The position numbers and the translations under genes were made by a program. A stretch of DNA of 64,000 nucleotides, taken from positions 1-64,000 of the forward strand of contig JALZUO010000066.1 in assembly GCA_023301565.1 (NCBI GenBank), given 5' to 3'. The stretch is from Oligoflexales bacterium. Its GTDB lineage: Bacteria; Bdellovibrionota_B; Oligoflexia; Oligoflexales; JALZUQ01. Shown here piece after piece: positions 24,884 through 32,512 of the stretch. The notes under the pieces were generated by a model that saw only the letters and a program-made list of their open reading frames with translations, made no database searches and was not told the DNA's origin. Numbering within the stretch: the first letter of the stretch is position 1; every line of letters starts with the position of its first letter.

Positions 24884-25258
24884 ATTTTTACTCCAGGTGT
24901 TTGGGGTTCTCTGGTTAATTGGCTAGCCATCCTAAAACAGGTAAGCCTTGGTGCCCTTTGATTATACGCCGAAAACATAAAGTGGATAGAAAGATTCTAA
25001 AAATTATACCGAAACAGTTAAATTGGCTGGCCAGTAATTTTTGTGTGATTTCCGGGTGTTTTGCTAGGTGGCTTTAATCTACTAATCTCATGAGGTTTTT
25101 TACTGGCTCTGATAGCGCGTAAAAGTGTCTTCTCGAATGGCCTTCATGGAAAGTTTTTGTAGAGGCAAGGAGTTCCCCAGGGCGTCATTTAGCAGTATGG
25201 AGGGATCATTGGTTCCATATGGTTGGATTTTTAATAAACCTAACTTTGTCTACGTAGA
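24884..25258. other. Intergenic region with palindromic boxes, no sure gene
   Basis: 375 bases between rnhB's stop and the lipoprotein start, both leftward. Two related palindromic boxes occur, TGGCTAGCCA (24920-24929) and TGGCTGGCCA (25024-25033), each preceded by TTAA[A]T, 104 bases apart. Two TATAAT boxes for the leftward lipoprotein lie between them (24966-24961 and 25008-25003), without clear -35 boxes. A protein-like open frame on the minus strand (25246-25100) directly behind rnhB lacks a usual start codon. Confidence 0.4.
24961..24966 (-). promoter_or_regulatory. Possible -10 box for the lipoprotein gene
   Basis: On the minus strand the hexamer reads TATAAT, about 80 bases before the start codon at 24883. 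No TTGACA-like box stands 16-18 bases upstream, so this rests on the -10 alone. Confidence 0.35.
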
Positions 25259-25909
25259 TTAAACTAACTGTCTTTTAACTGGTCCAAACGACTTACGGTG
25301 GATGGAGATAGGCCCGAGCTCTTTGAGGGCATCCATATGCTGCTTGGTTCCGTAACCTACATTGCTTGCAAACCCATAGCCAGGAAACTGCTCGTCCATA
25401 CCGTGCATATAAAGGTCTCTAGCCTCTTTTGCATAGATAGAAGCTGCGGCAATGGCTTTGACTTTGGAGTCACCTTGGACAACTGCAGCTTGCCGAAGGT
25501 TTAGCTTTGGGATGGTTTGCCTGCCATCAACCAAAACAAGAGGGGTGCGGCCAGCTAGGTCGATGTTTTCAAGAAGGCTTAAAACCGCACGGCGCATGGC
25601 GAGAAAACTTGCCTGCAAAATATTGATCTTGTCGATTTCTTCTGTCTCAGCTTTGGCAACTTGTTTTGCTTCGGTGCACTCGTCTAGTATACCAATCATT
25701 TTTATCCGTTGTTTTGAGCTCAGAGTTTTTGAATCACGGATCCAAGCAAAAGATTTTGCATCAAGCTCTAATGCTTTCGCGTAGTCCAAAACACAGGCGC
25801 TTGCGTAAACCGGTCCTGCTAGGCAGCCGCGGCCGACTTCGTCGACTCCAATAATGCACACGCCTTCCTGAAGATGTTTTGCTTCGAGTTCAGGAAGGGT
25901 GTTTTGCAT
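25259..25909 (-). CDS. rnhB: Ribonuclease HII
   Basis: 216 residues, a usual length. It cuts RNA in RNA-DNA hybrids and at single ribonucleotides in DNA. The family motifs are VCIIGVDEVGRGCLAGPVYASACVL (first catalytic Asp-Glu), DSKTLSSKQR, VLVDGRQTIP, VQGDSKVKAIAAASIYAKEARD (catalytic Asp and the Lys/Ser loop), and the C-terminal HRKSFGPVKRQL. All four acidic catalytic positions appear in place. It sits 42 bases downstream of nothing obvious on its own strand except trxA, which is read in the same direction just upstream. Confidence 0.96.
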   Translation of the reverse strand: MQNTLPELEAKHLQEGVCIIGVDEVGRGCLAGPVYASACVLDYAKALELDAKSFAWIRDSKTLSSKQRIKMIGILDECTEAKQVAKAETEEIDKINILQASFLAMRRAVLSLLENIDLAGRTPLVLVDGRQTIPKLNLRQAAVVQGDSKVKAIAAASIYAKEARDLYMHGMDEQFPGYGFASNVGYGTKQHMDALKELGPISIHRKSFGPVKRQLV

Positions 25910-25951
25910 ACGAGTCTCTTTTTGAATTAATTAAACATAGTCTGAGGTTTG

Positions 25952-26287
25952 TTAAGCGATGGACGAATGCTTGTCTAAGATTGCTTTAAACTGTGCTTTT
26001 GGTTGAGCGCCCATAATGCTGTCTACAACTTCGCCGTTTTTAATCAAGACTAAGTAAGGGATAGAACGTACACCGTAAGTTGCTGGCGTATTCGGGTTTT
26101 CATCTACGTTCATCTTGCCTACAGAAATTTTTCCTTCGTACTCTGCCGAGAGCTCGTCTAGCATAGGAGCAATTGATACACATGGTCCACACCAGGGGGC
26201 CCAAAAATCCACAAGTACAGGGATCTCAGACTTAATGACATCACTGTCAAAGTTTGCGTCGGTAAATTGTTTTGTGCTTCCTGCCAT
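25952..26287 (-). CDS. trxA: Thioredoxin
   Basis: 111 residues, a single thioredoxin domain with no signal peptide, therefore the cytoplasmic disulfide reductase. The active site is [11 protein letters not shown], and the cis-Pro loop is [36 protein letters not shown] matches classic TrxA. The SD AAGGAG is seven bases before the ATG. Upstream is a tandem AAATAATTAC repeat (about 26298-26317). It precedes rnhB by 42 bases on the same strand. Confidence 0.97.
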   Translation of the reverse strand: MAGSTKQFTDANFDSDVIKSEIPVLVDFWAPWCGPCVSIAPMLDELSAEYEGKISVGKMNVDENPNTPATYGVRSIPYLVLIKNGEVVDSIMGAQPKAQFKAILDKHSSIA

Positions 26288-26375
26288 GTTTTCTCTCCTT
26301 AAATAATTACAAATAATTACAGCTCAAATAAAGTAAGTGTAAGCCGGCTAGATGCAAACGCAAGCTAAACTGCTG

Positions 26376-26687
26376 CTAGCCCACCGATTGTTGATCCAAC
26401 ACCTTAAGGATACGTTTGTTTAGGCCAAAAATGGACCTTCCACGCCCACTGAGAGTTTTTTGTGCAAAATAGCCGGTAGCCACCTCATCGACGACGGCCA
26501 AAAGCTGCGCAAAATCAGGCTGTTTTTCAATCCACCCTTTGAGCATCTGAGCCTCTTCTCCGCTAAGGGTTAGGCCTTGGCCGCGTAGTTCCACTAGATA
26601 TCCGACCAAAAGCTCCATGCGTTCTGCAAGGCTCTCTGATTGTATAAAAGGGTGCTGCCCGTTATTTGTGCCGTTGTGCTTCTCCAT
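26376..26687 (-). CDS. Small hypothetical cytoplasmic protein
   Basis: 103 residues, no signal or membrane segment, predicted largely helical (SLAERMELLVGYLVELRGQGLTLSGEEAQMLKGWIEKQPDFAQLLAVVDEVATGYFAQ). The C-terminus is basic (SGRGRSIFGLNKRILKVLDQQ). I do not recognise it. It lies between trxA (89 bases away, same strand) and the divergent GHMP kinase gene. Its ribosome site is weak, but frame length and composition suggest a real gene. Confidence 0.55.
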   Translation of the reverse strand: MEKHNGTNNGQHPFIQSESLAERMELLVGYLVELRGQGLTLSGEEAQMLKGWIEKQPDFAQLLAVVDEVATGYFAQKTLSGRGRSIFGLNKRILKVLDQQSVG

Positions 26688-26746
26688 AAGCTACATATTT
26701 AACATAATGCTGTTTTAGTTCCACAAACAAAAGGAAGAAACCTTCT

Positions 26747-27829
26747 GTGACTCATAGCTCGCTCGATCAGACGATTCATATAAAAGTCCCGGTACGCATG
26801 GATCTTGCTGGTGGCACCCTGGATATTTGGCCTATCTACCATGCTTTAGAAAACCCGTGCACGGTCAACGTCGCCATCGAGCTGTGGGCAGAGGCATGGC
26901 TGCGCCCTTCAGCTTGCAAAGGGTTTCGGCTTGTTAGTAAAGATCAAAACTTAGAAACAGAGCTGATGGCCGAAGACAACCCACTCACTTGCAAGCTCCC
27001 TCTTTTGGCTCTAGCTATTCAAAAAACTCTTACCCCTGATCTTTTGAAAAAAGGTGGTCTGGAGCTTTGTACAAACGCCATGTCTCCTGCGGGTGCGGGC
27101 TTAGGTGGCTCTTCTGCTTTGCTTGCAGCCATGCTCAGTGCGCTAGATTGTTACCAAGAAGGTAAACAAAAATTCGATGCAGCAGCTAAAGATAGAATCT
27201 CAGCCCGGGCGCGCGATATAGAATCAGTGCTTATTCACACGCCGACAGGTATTCAAGACTATCTAGGTGCTCTCTATGGTGGGCTAAATATCATTGACTT
27301 TAAACCAGGTGGTTGGCGAGTCAGAACCTTCGAGCGTGAGCCGTGGCTGCAAGATTTACAAGAATGCACCGTGGTTTATTTTAGCGGGCAGTCACGGGCG
27401 TCAGCTATCAACAACTGGGAAATGTTTAAAGGGTTCTACAACAAAGAGCCGAGCACTGTAGCAGCTTTTACTGAGCTTGCCGCTATATCCCGGCAGGTTG
27501 CAGAGGCTTGTGAGGGTGGAACTTATCTAGAAGTAATCAAAGCATCGCACAAAGAGTGGGCTAAGCGCCTGGAAATATGGCCAGCAATCCATAGCGATAA
27601 TACTAATGCACTAGCAAGGGTAGCTGACACATCTGGTGCTTTGCTTACCAGGGTTTTTGGTGCAGGCGGTGGCGGTGTTATGGCAAGCTTTTGCGCATCT
27701 AAAGATGCAGCTCAAAAGCTAAGAGGCCAGCTACGGCCAACCCTAGAAAAACTAGGTGGCAGCTTTTTAGATGCACGGTTAAACCTAGGGGTGGACTGCG
27801 GACTGCAGTTAAAAAAGGGTGGAAAATAG
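26747..27829 (+). CDS. GHMP-family small-molecule kinase (sugar or heptose kinase-like)
   Basis: 360 residues from a GTG start with AAGGAAG (26731-26737) nine bases upstream. The three GHMP motifs are present: motif 1 VPVRMDLAGGTLDIWP, motif 2 (ATP loop) MSPAGAGLGGSSALLAAML, and motif 3 near the C-terminus TRVFGAGGGGVMASFC. Motif 1 with 'R.D.AGG..D' resembles heptose-7-phosphate kinases (HddA) and related sugar kinases more than mevalonate or homoserine kinases. The substrate cannot be fixed by eye. First gene of a tight rightward operon with the [2Fe-2S] protein, ribF and holA (overlaps of 1, 4 and 8 bases). Confidence 0.85.
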   Translation: MTHSSLDQTIHIKVPVRMDLAGGTLDIWPIYHALENPCTVNVAIELWAEAWLRPSACKGFRLVSKDQNLETELMAEDNPLTCKLPLLALAIQKTLTPDLLKKGGLELCTNAMSPAGAGLGGSSALLAAMLSALDCYQEGKQKFDAAAKDRISARARDIESVLIHTPTGIQDYLGALYGGLNIIDFKPGGWRVRTFEREPWLQDLQECTVVYFSGQSRASAINNWEMFKGFYNKEPSTVAAFTELAAISRQVAEACEGGTYLEVIKASHKEWAKRLEIWPAIHSDNTNALARVADTSGALLTRVFGAGGGGVMASFCASKDAAQKLRGQLRPTLEKLGGSFLDARLNLGVDCGLQLKKGGK

Positions 27830-28224
27830 TGAGTAACAACGAAAGCCAGGCCAAGTTTTTGCAAAACAAAATAGACTCGATTGGAATCGAGCGCTACCAC
27901 CGGCATCTTCTGCTTTGCATCGGACCTAAATGCGTATCCGAAGAAAAAGGCGCTACTTTATGGGCTCACCTCAAAGAGAGGTTTAAAGAAAAAGGGCTAG
28001 TCAACCAGACAGCTTTTCGCTCAAAGGTAGGTTGCCTGAGGGTTTGTTCTGCAGGTGCTATTGCAGTCGTTTACCCTGAAGGGACATGGTATGGAAACCT
28101 GGATAAAGAAGCGCTCGACACCATCATTGAAAAACATGTAATAGGTGGGGAAGTCGTAGAAAAATACAAGATTGCCAGTGCAGAGAGCTTAGCGCCGGTT
28201 TTAGAGGGTAAGGTCACAAAATGA
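27829..28224 (+). CDS. Thioredoxin-like [2Fe-2S] ferredoxin
   Basis: 131 residues; the GTG start overlaps the last base of the kinase stop codon. The domain is the thioredoxin-fold [2Fe-2S] type: YHRHLLLCIGPKCVSEEKG provides the first Cys pair (spacing four residues) and VGCLRVCSAGAIAVVYPEGTWYG the second (Cys-x3-Cys), both as in the small ferredoxins related to NuoE. It should carry electrons in the cytoplasm; the partner is unknown. Its tight coupling with ribF, which makes FMN and FAD, may hint at a flavoprotein partner, but that is inference. It overlaps ribF by four bases. Confidence 0.88.
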   Translation: MSNNESQAKFLQNKIDSIGIERYHRHLLLCIGPKCVSEEKGATLWAHLKERFKEKGLVNQTAFRSKVGCLRVCSAGAIAVVYPEGTWYGNLDKEALDTIIEKHVIGGEVVEKYKIASAESLAPVLEGKVTK

Positions 28225-29237
28225 CAAGGGCGATAACCATAGGAAACTTTGACGGCATTCACTTGGGGCACCAAAAGCTTATTGAGCTTTGCAAGGGGTT
28301 TGCCAAAAGCAGAGGGCTAAAAAGCACACTTGTAAGTTTTGAGCCGCATCCAACCGAGTTTTTTCAGCCAGGCAGTGCAAGCGTTCGAATTTGGGATGCA
28401 GAACAAAAGAAAAGAGCCTGCTTAGAGATGGGCCTAGATGAGTGCATTTTCTTAGATTTCAATGCAGAGCTAGCTGCTCTTAGTCCTAAACAGTTTTTTG
28501 AGCAAATTTTAGTGGGTAAGTTAGGCGCTAAAGTTTTGGTGGTTGGAGATAACTTTCGGTTTGGACGCAACCGCGAAGGGACTATTTCTACTTTGACCTC
28601 CTTATGCAAGGAGTATGATATCGAGTTTCGCGCGGAGGCTATTATGCCGTTTGCCGGCCGGGATATCTCGAGCACAAACGTGCGAAACGCGATTATGCGT
28701 GATGGAGATGTAAGATACGCAGCCTCTGTTTTGGCAAGGCCCTTCCAGCTTAGTGGAGACGTCGTAGATGGTAAGAAGCTAGGTAGGACTATTGGCTTTC
28801 CTACCCTGAATTTGTCTTCTAGCCAGGACCTTATTCCGTTTAGAGGTGTCTACTTTTGCTTGGCACACATGCTCGCTCATAAACCATCTGAGTTTCCGCC
28901 AATCTGCTTGCCACATCATAGGTGGGACCCACAGCTTAAAAATTCTTTGGTTCCGGTGATGACTAACATAGGGTTAAACCCGACCACAGACCCACCAGCT
29001 TCGGAAACAAGCATTATTCCCATGCATAAAAGGTATAAGATTGAGTCACACGCCCTGACAGCATCTAAGCAACATGCCGAAAATACAAAATTTATGATTT
29101 TATATTTTCTTCATCGGCATCGAGATGAGATGGTGTTTGCTGGGTTGGAAGAGCTCAAAGAACAGCTTGTCGAAGATAAAAAAGTAGCTACTACGTATTT
29201 TTCCAATTTTTTGAATATGTCTGAAAATTTTGCATGA
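28221..29237 (+). CDS. ribF: Bifunctional riboflavin kinase / FAD synthetase
   Basis: 338 residues. It converts riboflavin to FMN and then FAD. The N-terminal adenylyltransferase (about 1-160) has ITIGNFDGIHLGHQKLI with the HxGH motif, VVGDNFRFGRNREG and STNVRNAIMRDGDV. The C-terminal kinase (about 170-325) has the family motif GRTIGFPTLNL, RGVYFCL and VMTNIGLNPT. An insertion of about 25 residues, rich in Pro and His, lies after RGVYFCLAHM where most RibF have a short turn. Both domains look complete. ATG overlaps the ferredoxin stop by four bases. Confidence 0.95.
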   Translation: MTRAITIGNFDGIHLGHQKLIELCKGFAKSRGLKSTLVSFEPHPTEFFQPGSASVRIWDAEQKKRACLEMGLDECIFLDFNAELAALSPKQFFEQILVGKLGAKVLVVGDNFRFGRNREGTISTLTSLCKEYDIEFRAEAIMPFAGRDISSTNVRNAIMRDGDVRYAASVLARPFQLSGDVVDGKKLGRTIGFPTLNLSSSQDLIPFRGVYFCLAHMLAHKPSEFPPICLPHHRWDPQLKNSLVPVMTNIGLNPTTDPPASETSIIPMHKRYKIESHALTASKQHAENTKFMILYFLHRHRDEMVFAGLEELKEQLVEDKKVATTYFSNFLNMSENFA

Positions 29238-30213
29238 GAAGTTTGTGACTAATAAAAAAAAATATAGCCTCAAAGAATCTGTGCAGGCCCTTCGCTCAAA
29301 TGCACCTGGCGGCTTGTCTGTAATGCACGAGCAAAGCTCAAGCATTGCAGTTCTTCTAGAGAACTTTTGGCTTAAAGCCTTTGCTCCCGAAGGGGCAGGT
29401 ACAGAGATTGTGCGCTTTGCTTGTGAAGGTAAAAACCACGAAGACCTGCTGCAGGTGTTGGGAGACCAAGACCTGTTTGGTGGTCCAAAGGTTTTTATTC
29501 TTCGTGACTGCGAAAAACTGAACGTAAAAAAACCTGATTTAGCTCTACCCGAAGGAGGCAGGTACCTGTTTTTGTACAGAGGGAGAGCCGTACCCTCTTG
29601 GCTACAAAAATGGTCTAAACAACTCGGAGTAGTCCCGGTAAAGTCAAAGGAGCCGGAGACGAGAGATTTTGCTACTTGGGCTGCTGAGCTTTTCGATCTA
29701 CTAGGGTTTAGGTTCTCACCGGGTCAGAGCCAAAAGTTAGTTCGATTCTATCAAGAAAACACCACAGACCTTATTCAGCTATTACAGAAACTGAAGCTTT
29801 TCAAAAACGAAAAAAGTGAGGTTTCCAGCTCAGATTTTGAGACTTTTTTGCAGGCTCAACCAGCCCGGCATTTTTTTACACTTTCAAACTTGCTTTTAGA
29901 TTTGAAGTTTGCAGAAGCTAGCCATTTTGTGAGATCTCTTCGCAGCAAAGGTGAAAGTGAGTATGCAGTTCTTGGGTTTTTGGCTTCGTTTCTTCGCCGC
30001 GCAGCTGTAGTCGCAGAGCTTGCTCCGTCGGCGAAATCTGCTCCGTCAGTCCCTCCATTTCTCCTGAAAAAGTATAGAGTATTTTCTAACCGGGTTGGTT
30101 TGGCAAAAATACGTGGCTCTATAAGGGCATTAGCCTATTATGACCTGCATTGGAAAACGGCTCAAAGCAGCCCGAGCCTTGATGTTGACAACCTTCTTTT
30201 TAGCATGGGTTGA
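29230..30213 (+). CDS. holA: DNA polymerase III delta subunit
   Basis: 327 residues, close to the normal 330-345. HolA opens the sliding clamp in the clamp loader. Recognition is by overall pattern: N-terminal vestigial AAA+ module with FACEGKNHEDLLQVLGDQDLFGGPKVFILRDCEKL (the 'LFg..rlv.l...' strand that contacts beta clamp), a middle lid domain (FSPGQSQKLVRFYQENTTDLIQLLQKLKLF) and C-terminal collar helices (LLLDLKFAEASHFVRSLRSKGESEYAVLGFLASFLRRA). The start is uncertain: TTG at 29230 overlaps ribF; GTG at 29245 is an alternative. Confidence 0.8.
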   Translation: MHEKFVTNKKKYSLKESVQALRSNAPGGLSVMHEQSSSIAVLLENFWLKAFAPEGAGTEIVRFACEGKNHEDLLQVLGDQDLFGGPKVFILRDCEKLNVKKPDLALPEGGRYLFLYRGRAVPSWLQKWSKQLGVVPVKSKEPETRDFATWAAELFDLLGFRFSPGQSQKLVRFYQENTTDLIQLLQKLKLFKNEKSEVSSSDFETFLQAQPARHFFTLSNLLLDLKFAEASHFVRSLRSKGESEYAVLGFLASFLRRAAVVAELAPSAKSAPSVPPFLLKKYRVFSNRVGLAKIRGSIRALAYYDLHWKTAQSSPSLDVDNLLFSMG

Positions 30214-30245
30214 TAGCAAACACGCCACTAGGCTAAGCTTTCAGG

Positions 30246-31358
30246 GTGATTAGAGCTTTTTTATTTATTTGTATTCTTCTTTTTACTCAAACTGGGCTTA
30301 GTACACAGTTTAGGGTGGGTCAGAAAATTGTAGCTAGCGATGGCCGAAACTTTGTCATCATTGGTGTCCCAGAAAACTACGCTGCTCTAGATAACTTTGC
30401 AGACTCTAGCCGACCTGAAAATAAACACTCTTTGCGCAAAGGAACCATTGGCTTGGTGCTTCTAGATGTTCTCGGTCGGACAACACACTTTACAAAAATA
30501 TTCAGTCAATGGCAGGGCAATGCATCTCAAGAGAGAATCTTAGAAAATTTGGAAGTCGTTTTACCAGAGTTAGCAAAACAGGCAGATCCGAATTGGCGGG
30601 TAGATCAAAGAGGCCAACTGCTGGATGCTAAGATAGGAAAAAGATCTCTAAAACTCTATGTCGGCGGTGAGTGGCTAGCAACTATGGCGCGCATTAAGGT
30701 GTTAGTAGAGAAGGCTTATCCTAATGACTATAAAACACGTTTTGCTTTGACTAGCGAGGTTTACAGCTTGCTTCCATCTATTTTAAAACTTCATGAGCTC
30801 GGATATTTGCATACGGATATAAAGCCTAGCAATATTTTGGTCTACCCAGACGGATCTCTAAGCTTGACAGATCATGAGACCGTGCGATTTCAGTCAAAAC
30901 CTAAATCCATCGAAATGGACTTTATAGGCACGCCGGCATTTGCTCCTCCAGAAGTTTTGCACCGAATCGAGGATAGGTTTACTCCCCAATATGACTATTT
31001 TAGTTTTGGCGTTATTTTGGCGAACCTGTTGCATCCGATGCCTGGGTATCGAAGCGAAGACTTTGATTCTTCGAGTTCAAAAAAGCGAGAAGTTTTTTTT
31101 TCTACCCTACGTAGCCACGCTAATAGTTTGGATGCGCATTTGAGAGCAGATGCACTGAAGCTAGTTGGTGTTATCAGTGACCTGACTTATCCAGATAAAA
31201 GGCGGCGGCGAGCTATCCCGGTCGATTTACCAGCACTGAAAAGCTTAACCGAGTCCTTGGACACGACCCAAAAAAGCAGCTTAGTTCATCACCTGTTCGC
31301 CTTTCATTCCTTATACAGTTGTAAGGATATAGACCTTAAAACCGGCCACAAGCTATAG
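30246..31358 (+). CDS. Exported eukaryotic-like Ser/Thr protein kinase
   Basis: 370 residues, GTG start. The N-terminus is a signal peptide (IRAFLFICILLFTQTGLST), and no other membrane segment follows, so the kinase domain is predicted outside the cytoplasm. Kinase landmarks in order: glycine-loop-like KGTIGLVLLD (65-74), a candidate Lys84 in FTKIF, a Glu at 97 or 100, catalytic loop LHTDIKPSNIL (Asp191, Lys193, Asn196; HTD in place of HRD), TDHE in place of DFG (Asp209), GTPAFAPPEV, and DYFSFGVILANLL. The catalytic residues are present, so activity is plausible although ATP is scarce in the periplasm. It is followed by a propeller-like protein and a lytic transglycosylase. Alternatively the signal is an uncleaved anchor. 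Confidence 0.75.
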   Translation: MIRAFLFICILLFTQTGLSTQFRVGQKIVASDGRNFVIIGVPENYAALDNFADSSRPENKHSLRKGTIGLVLLDVLGRTTHFTKIFSQWQGNASQERILENLEVVLPELAKQADPNWRVDQRGQLLDAKIGKRSLKLYVGGEWLATMARIKVLVEKAYPNDYKTRFALTSEVYSLLPSILKLHELGYLHTDIKPSNILVYPDGSLSLTDHETVRFQSKPKSIEMDFIGTPAFAPPEVLHRIEDRFTPQYDYFSFGVILANLLHPMPGYRSEDFDSSSSKKREVFFSTLRSHANSLDAHLRADALKLVGVISDLTYPDKRRRRAIPVDLPALKSLTESLDTTQKSSLVHHLFAFHSLYSCKDIDLKTGHKL

Positions 31359-31504
31359 GGTTTAAGGCGTACGCGGGTCTTGGTTTTTTACCTGGCTACT
31401 TCTGTCAATTTTTAGGTGAGCTTCGCTGCTAGCTATGTAAATATAGCTTATCGTCACTCTAACAAGAGGTTCGCTTGAGGTATCTGCTTAAACAAGGAAG
31501 TTTA

Positions 31505-32512
31505 ATGCAAAAGTCGGCTTTGTATTTTGCCTCTTTTGCTTTTTTGGGTTTGATGACTGCCGAACCTTCAACGGCTGAAACGCTCCAGCGGCAAACAAAG
31601 ATAGATGTCTTTGAGCTCCTTAGTTATAAGGGCGTTGCGATGCCCCCAAGAAGCTACGAAGCCTTGCGTAGAGAAGGTCGAGTAAACCATCTTTTTATTG
31701 GCGAAGACCATAGTGTGTGGTTTGGGACAGCACAACACCTTTGGCACTGGGACCTCGGCAAAAACAAACTACAAAGAAGCAGGGTTCTTCGGCGCTCTGA
31801 CTTCATGCGAGCCTTGGCTACCGATGGCTTGCAGATATATGCCGCAGGCGATGAGCAGGTAGTAGAGATAAACGCAGACTTCACTCTTAGGAATAGGTAT
31901 CAGCCCTTTTCTCCTGGCCAAACAAATGGGTTTATCCCTATCACTGATCAGGTTATCTGGATGCACAGCACAGGAGAGATGGCGCTCGACCGTTACGAAA
32001 AAACACCCCTAAAGGTAAAGCTGAAGCTTGCCAGTGGTGAAAGTATTTTAAAGTCAGCCTTCGACCCAGTAAGTGGTCTTGTTTGGCTCCTTACAGATAA
32101 AGCTGTTTATAGGACTTCTAAATCATTCTCGCAAGTCGAACACCTGCAGAGCCACAACGGTGAGATTCAAAACTTAGGTATTGGTAGTGGTCATGTTTAC
32201 CTTGTCTATAAAAAACGGACTGAAGTTTATGCGATGGCCTCACACAAGCTTATTCAAAACATTCCAGCAGCCAGCGATAAAACCATTCTTGCTTCTCATT
32301 TTTCCAAAGAAGCGCATACGTTTTTACTTTCTGATGGACTAGTAGAAGTGTTCGACCTAAAAGAAGAAAAAACATATCGCTACCTTTTGCTTGTCGACCA
32401 GCTTCGCAATATCGGGAATTTTCAGCGCCAAAGCCGAACGGTAGCATTCACCTCTCTTGGGCGTCCATTTGTTTTTCAATTGAGTAAACCTTTAGATTCG
32501 TCGCGCCTATGA
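31505..32512 (+). CDS. Exported beta-propeller-like protein, unknown function
   Basis: 335 residues from the ATG at 31505, which has AAGGAAG just upstream; a TTG ten codons earlier is in frame. Signal peptide: QKSALYFASFAFLGLMTAEPSTA. The mature protein shows repeated four-strand-like blocks with [VI]-W-[FL] or [IV]-Y cores (VNHLFIGEDHSVWFGTAQHLWHWD, MRALATDGLQIYAAGDEQVVEIN, PVSGLVWLLTDKAVYRTS, IGSGHVYLVYKKRTEVYAM), the look of a six- or seven-bladed propeller similar to two-component-sensor propellers. Function unknown. Its last codon overlaps the start of the transglycosylase gene (ATGA), so the two are coupled. Confidence 0.65.
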   Translation: MQKSALYFASFAFLGLMTAEPSTAETLQRQTKIDVFELLSYKGVAMPPRSYEALRREGRVNHLFIGEDHSVWFGTAQHLWHWDLGKNKLQRSRVLRRSDFMRALATDGLQIYAAGDEQVVEINADFTLRNRYQPFSPGQTNGFIPITDQVIWMHSTGEMALDRYEKTPLKVKLKLASGESILKSAFDPVSGLVWLLTDKAVYRTSKSFSQVEHLQSHNGEIQNLGIGSGHVYLVYKKRTEVYAMASHKLIQNIPAASDKTILASHFSKEAHTFLLSDGLVEVFDLKEEKTYRYLLLVDQLRNIGNFQRQSRTVAFTSLGRPFVFQLSKPLDSSRL

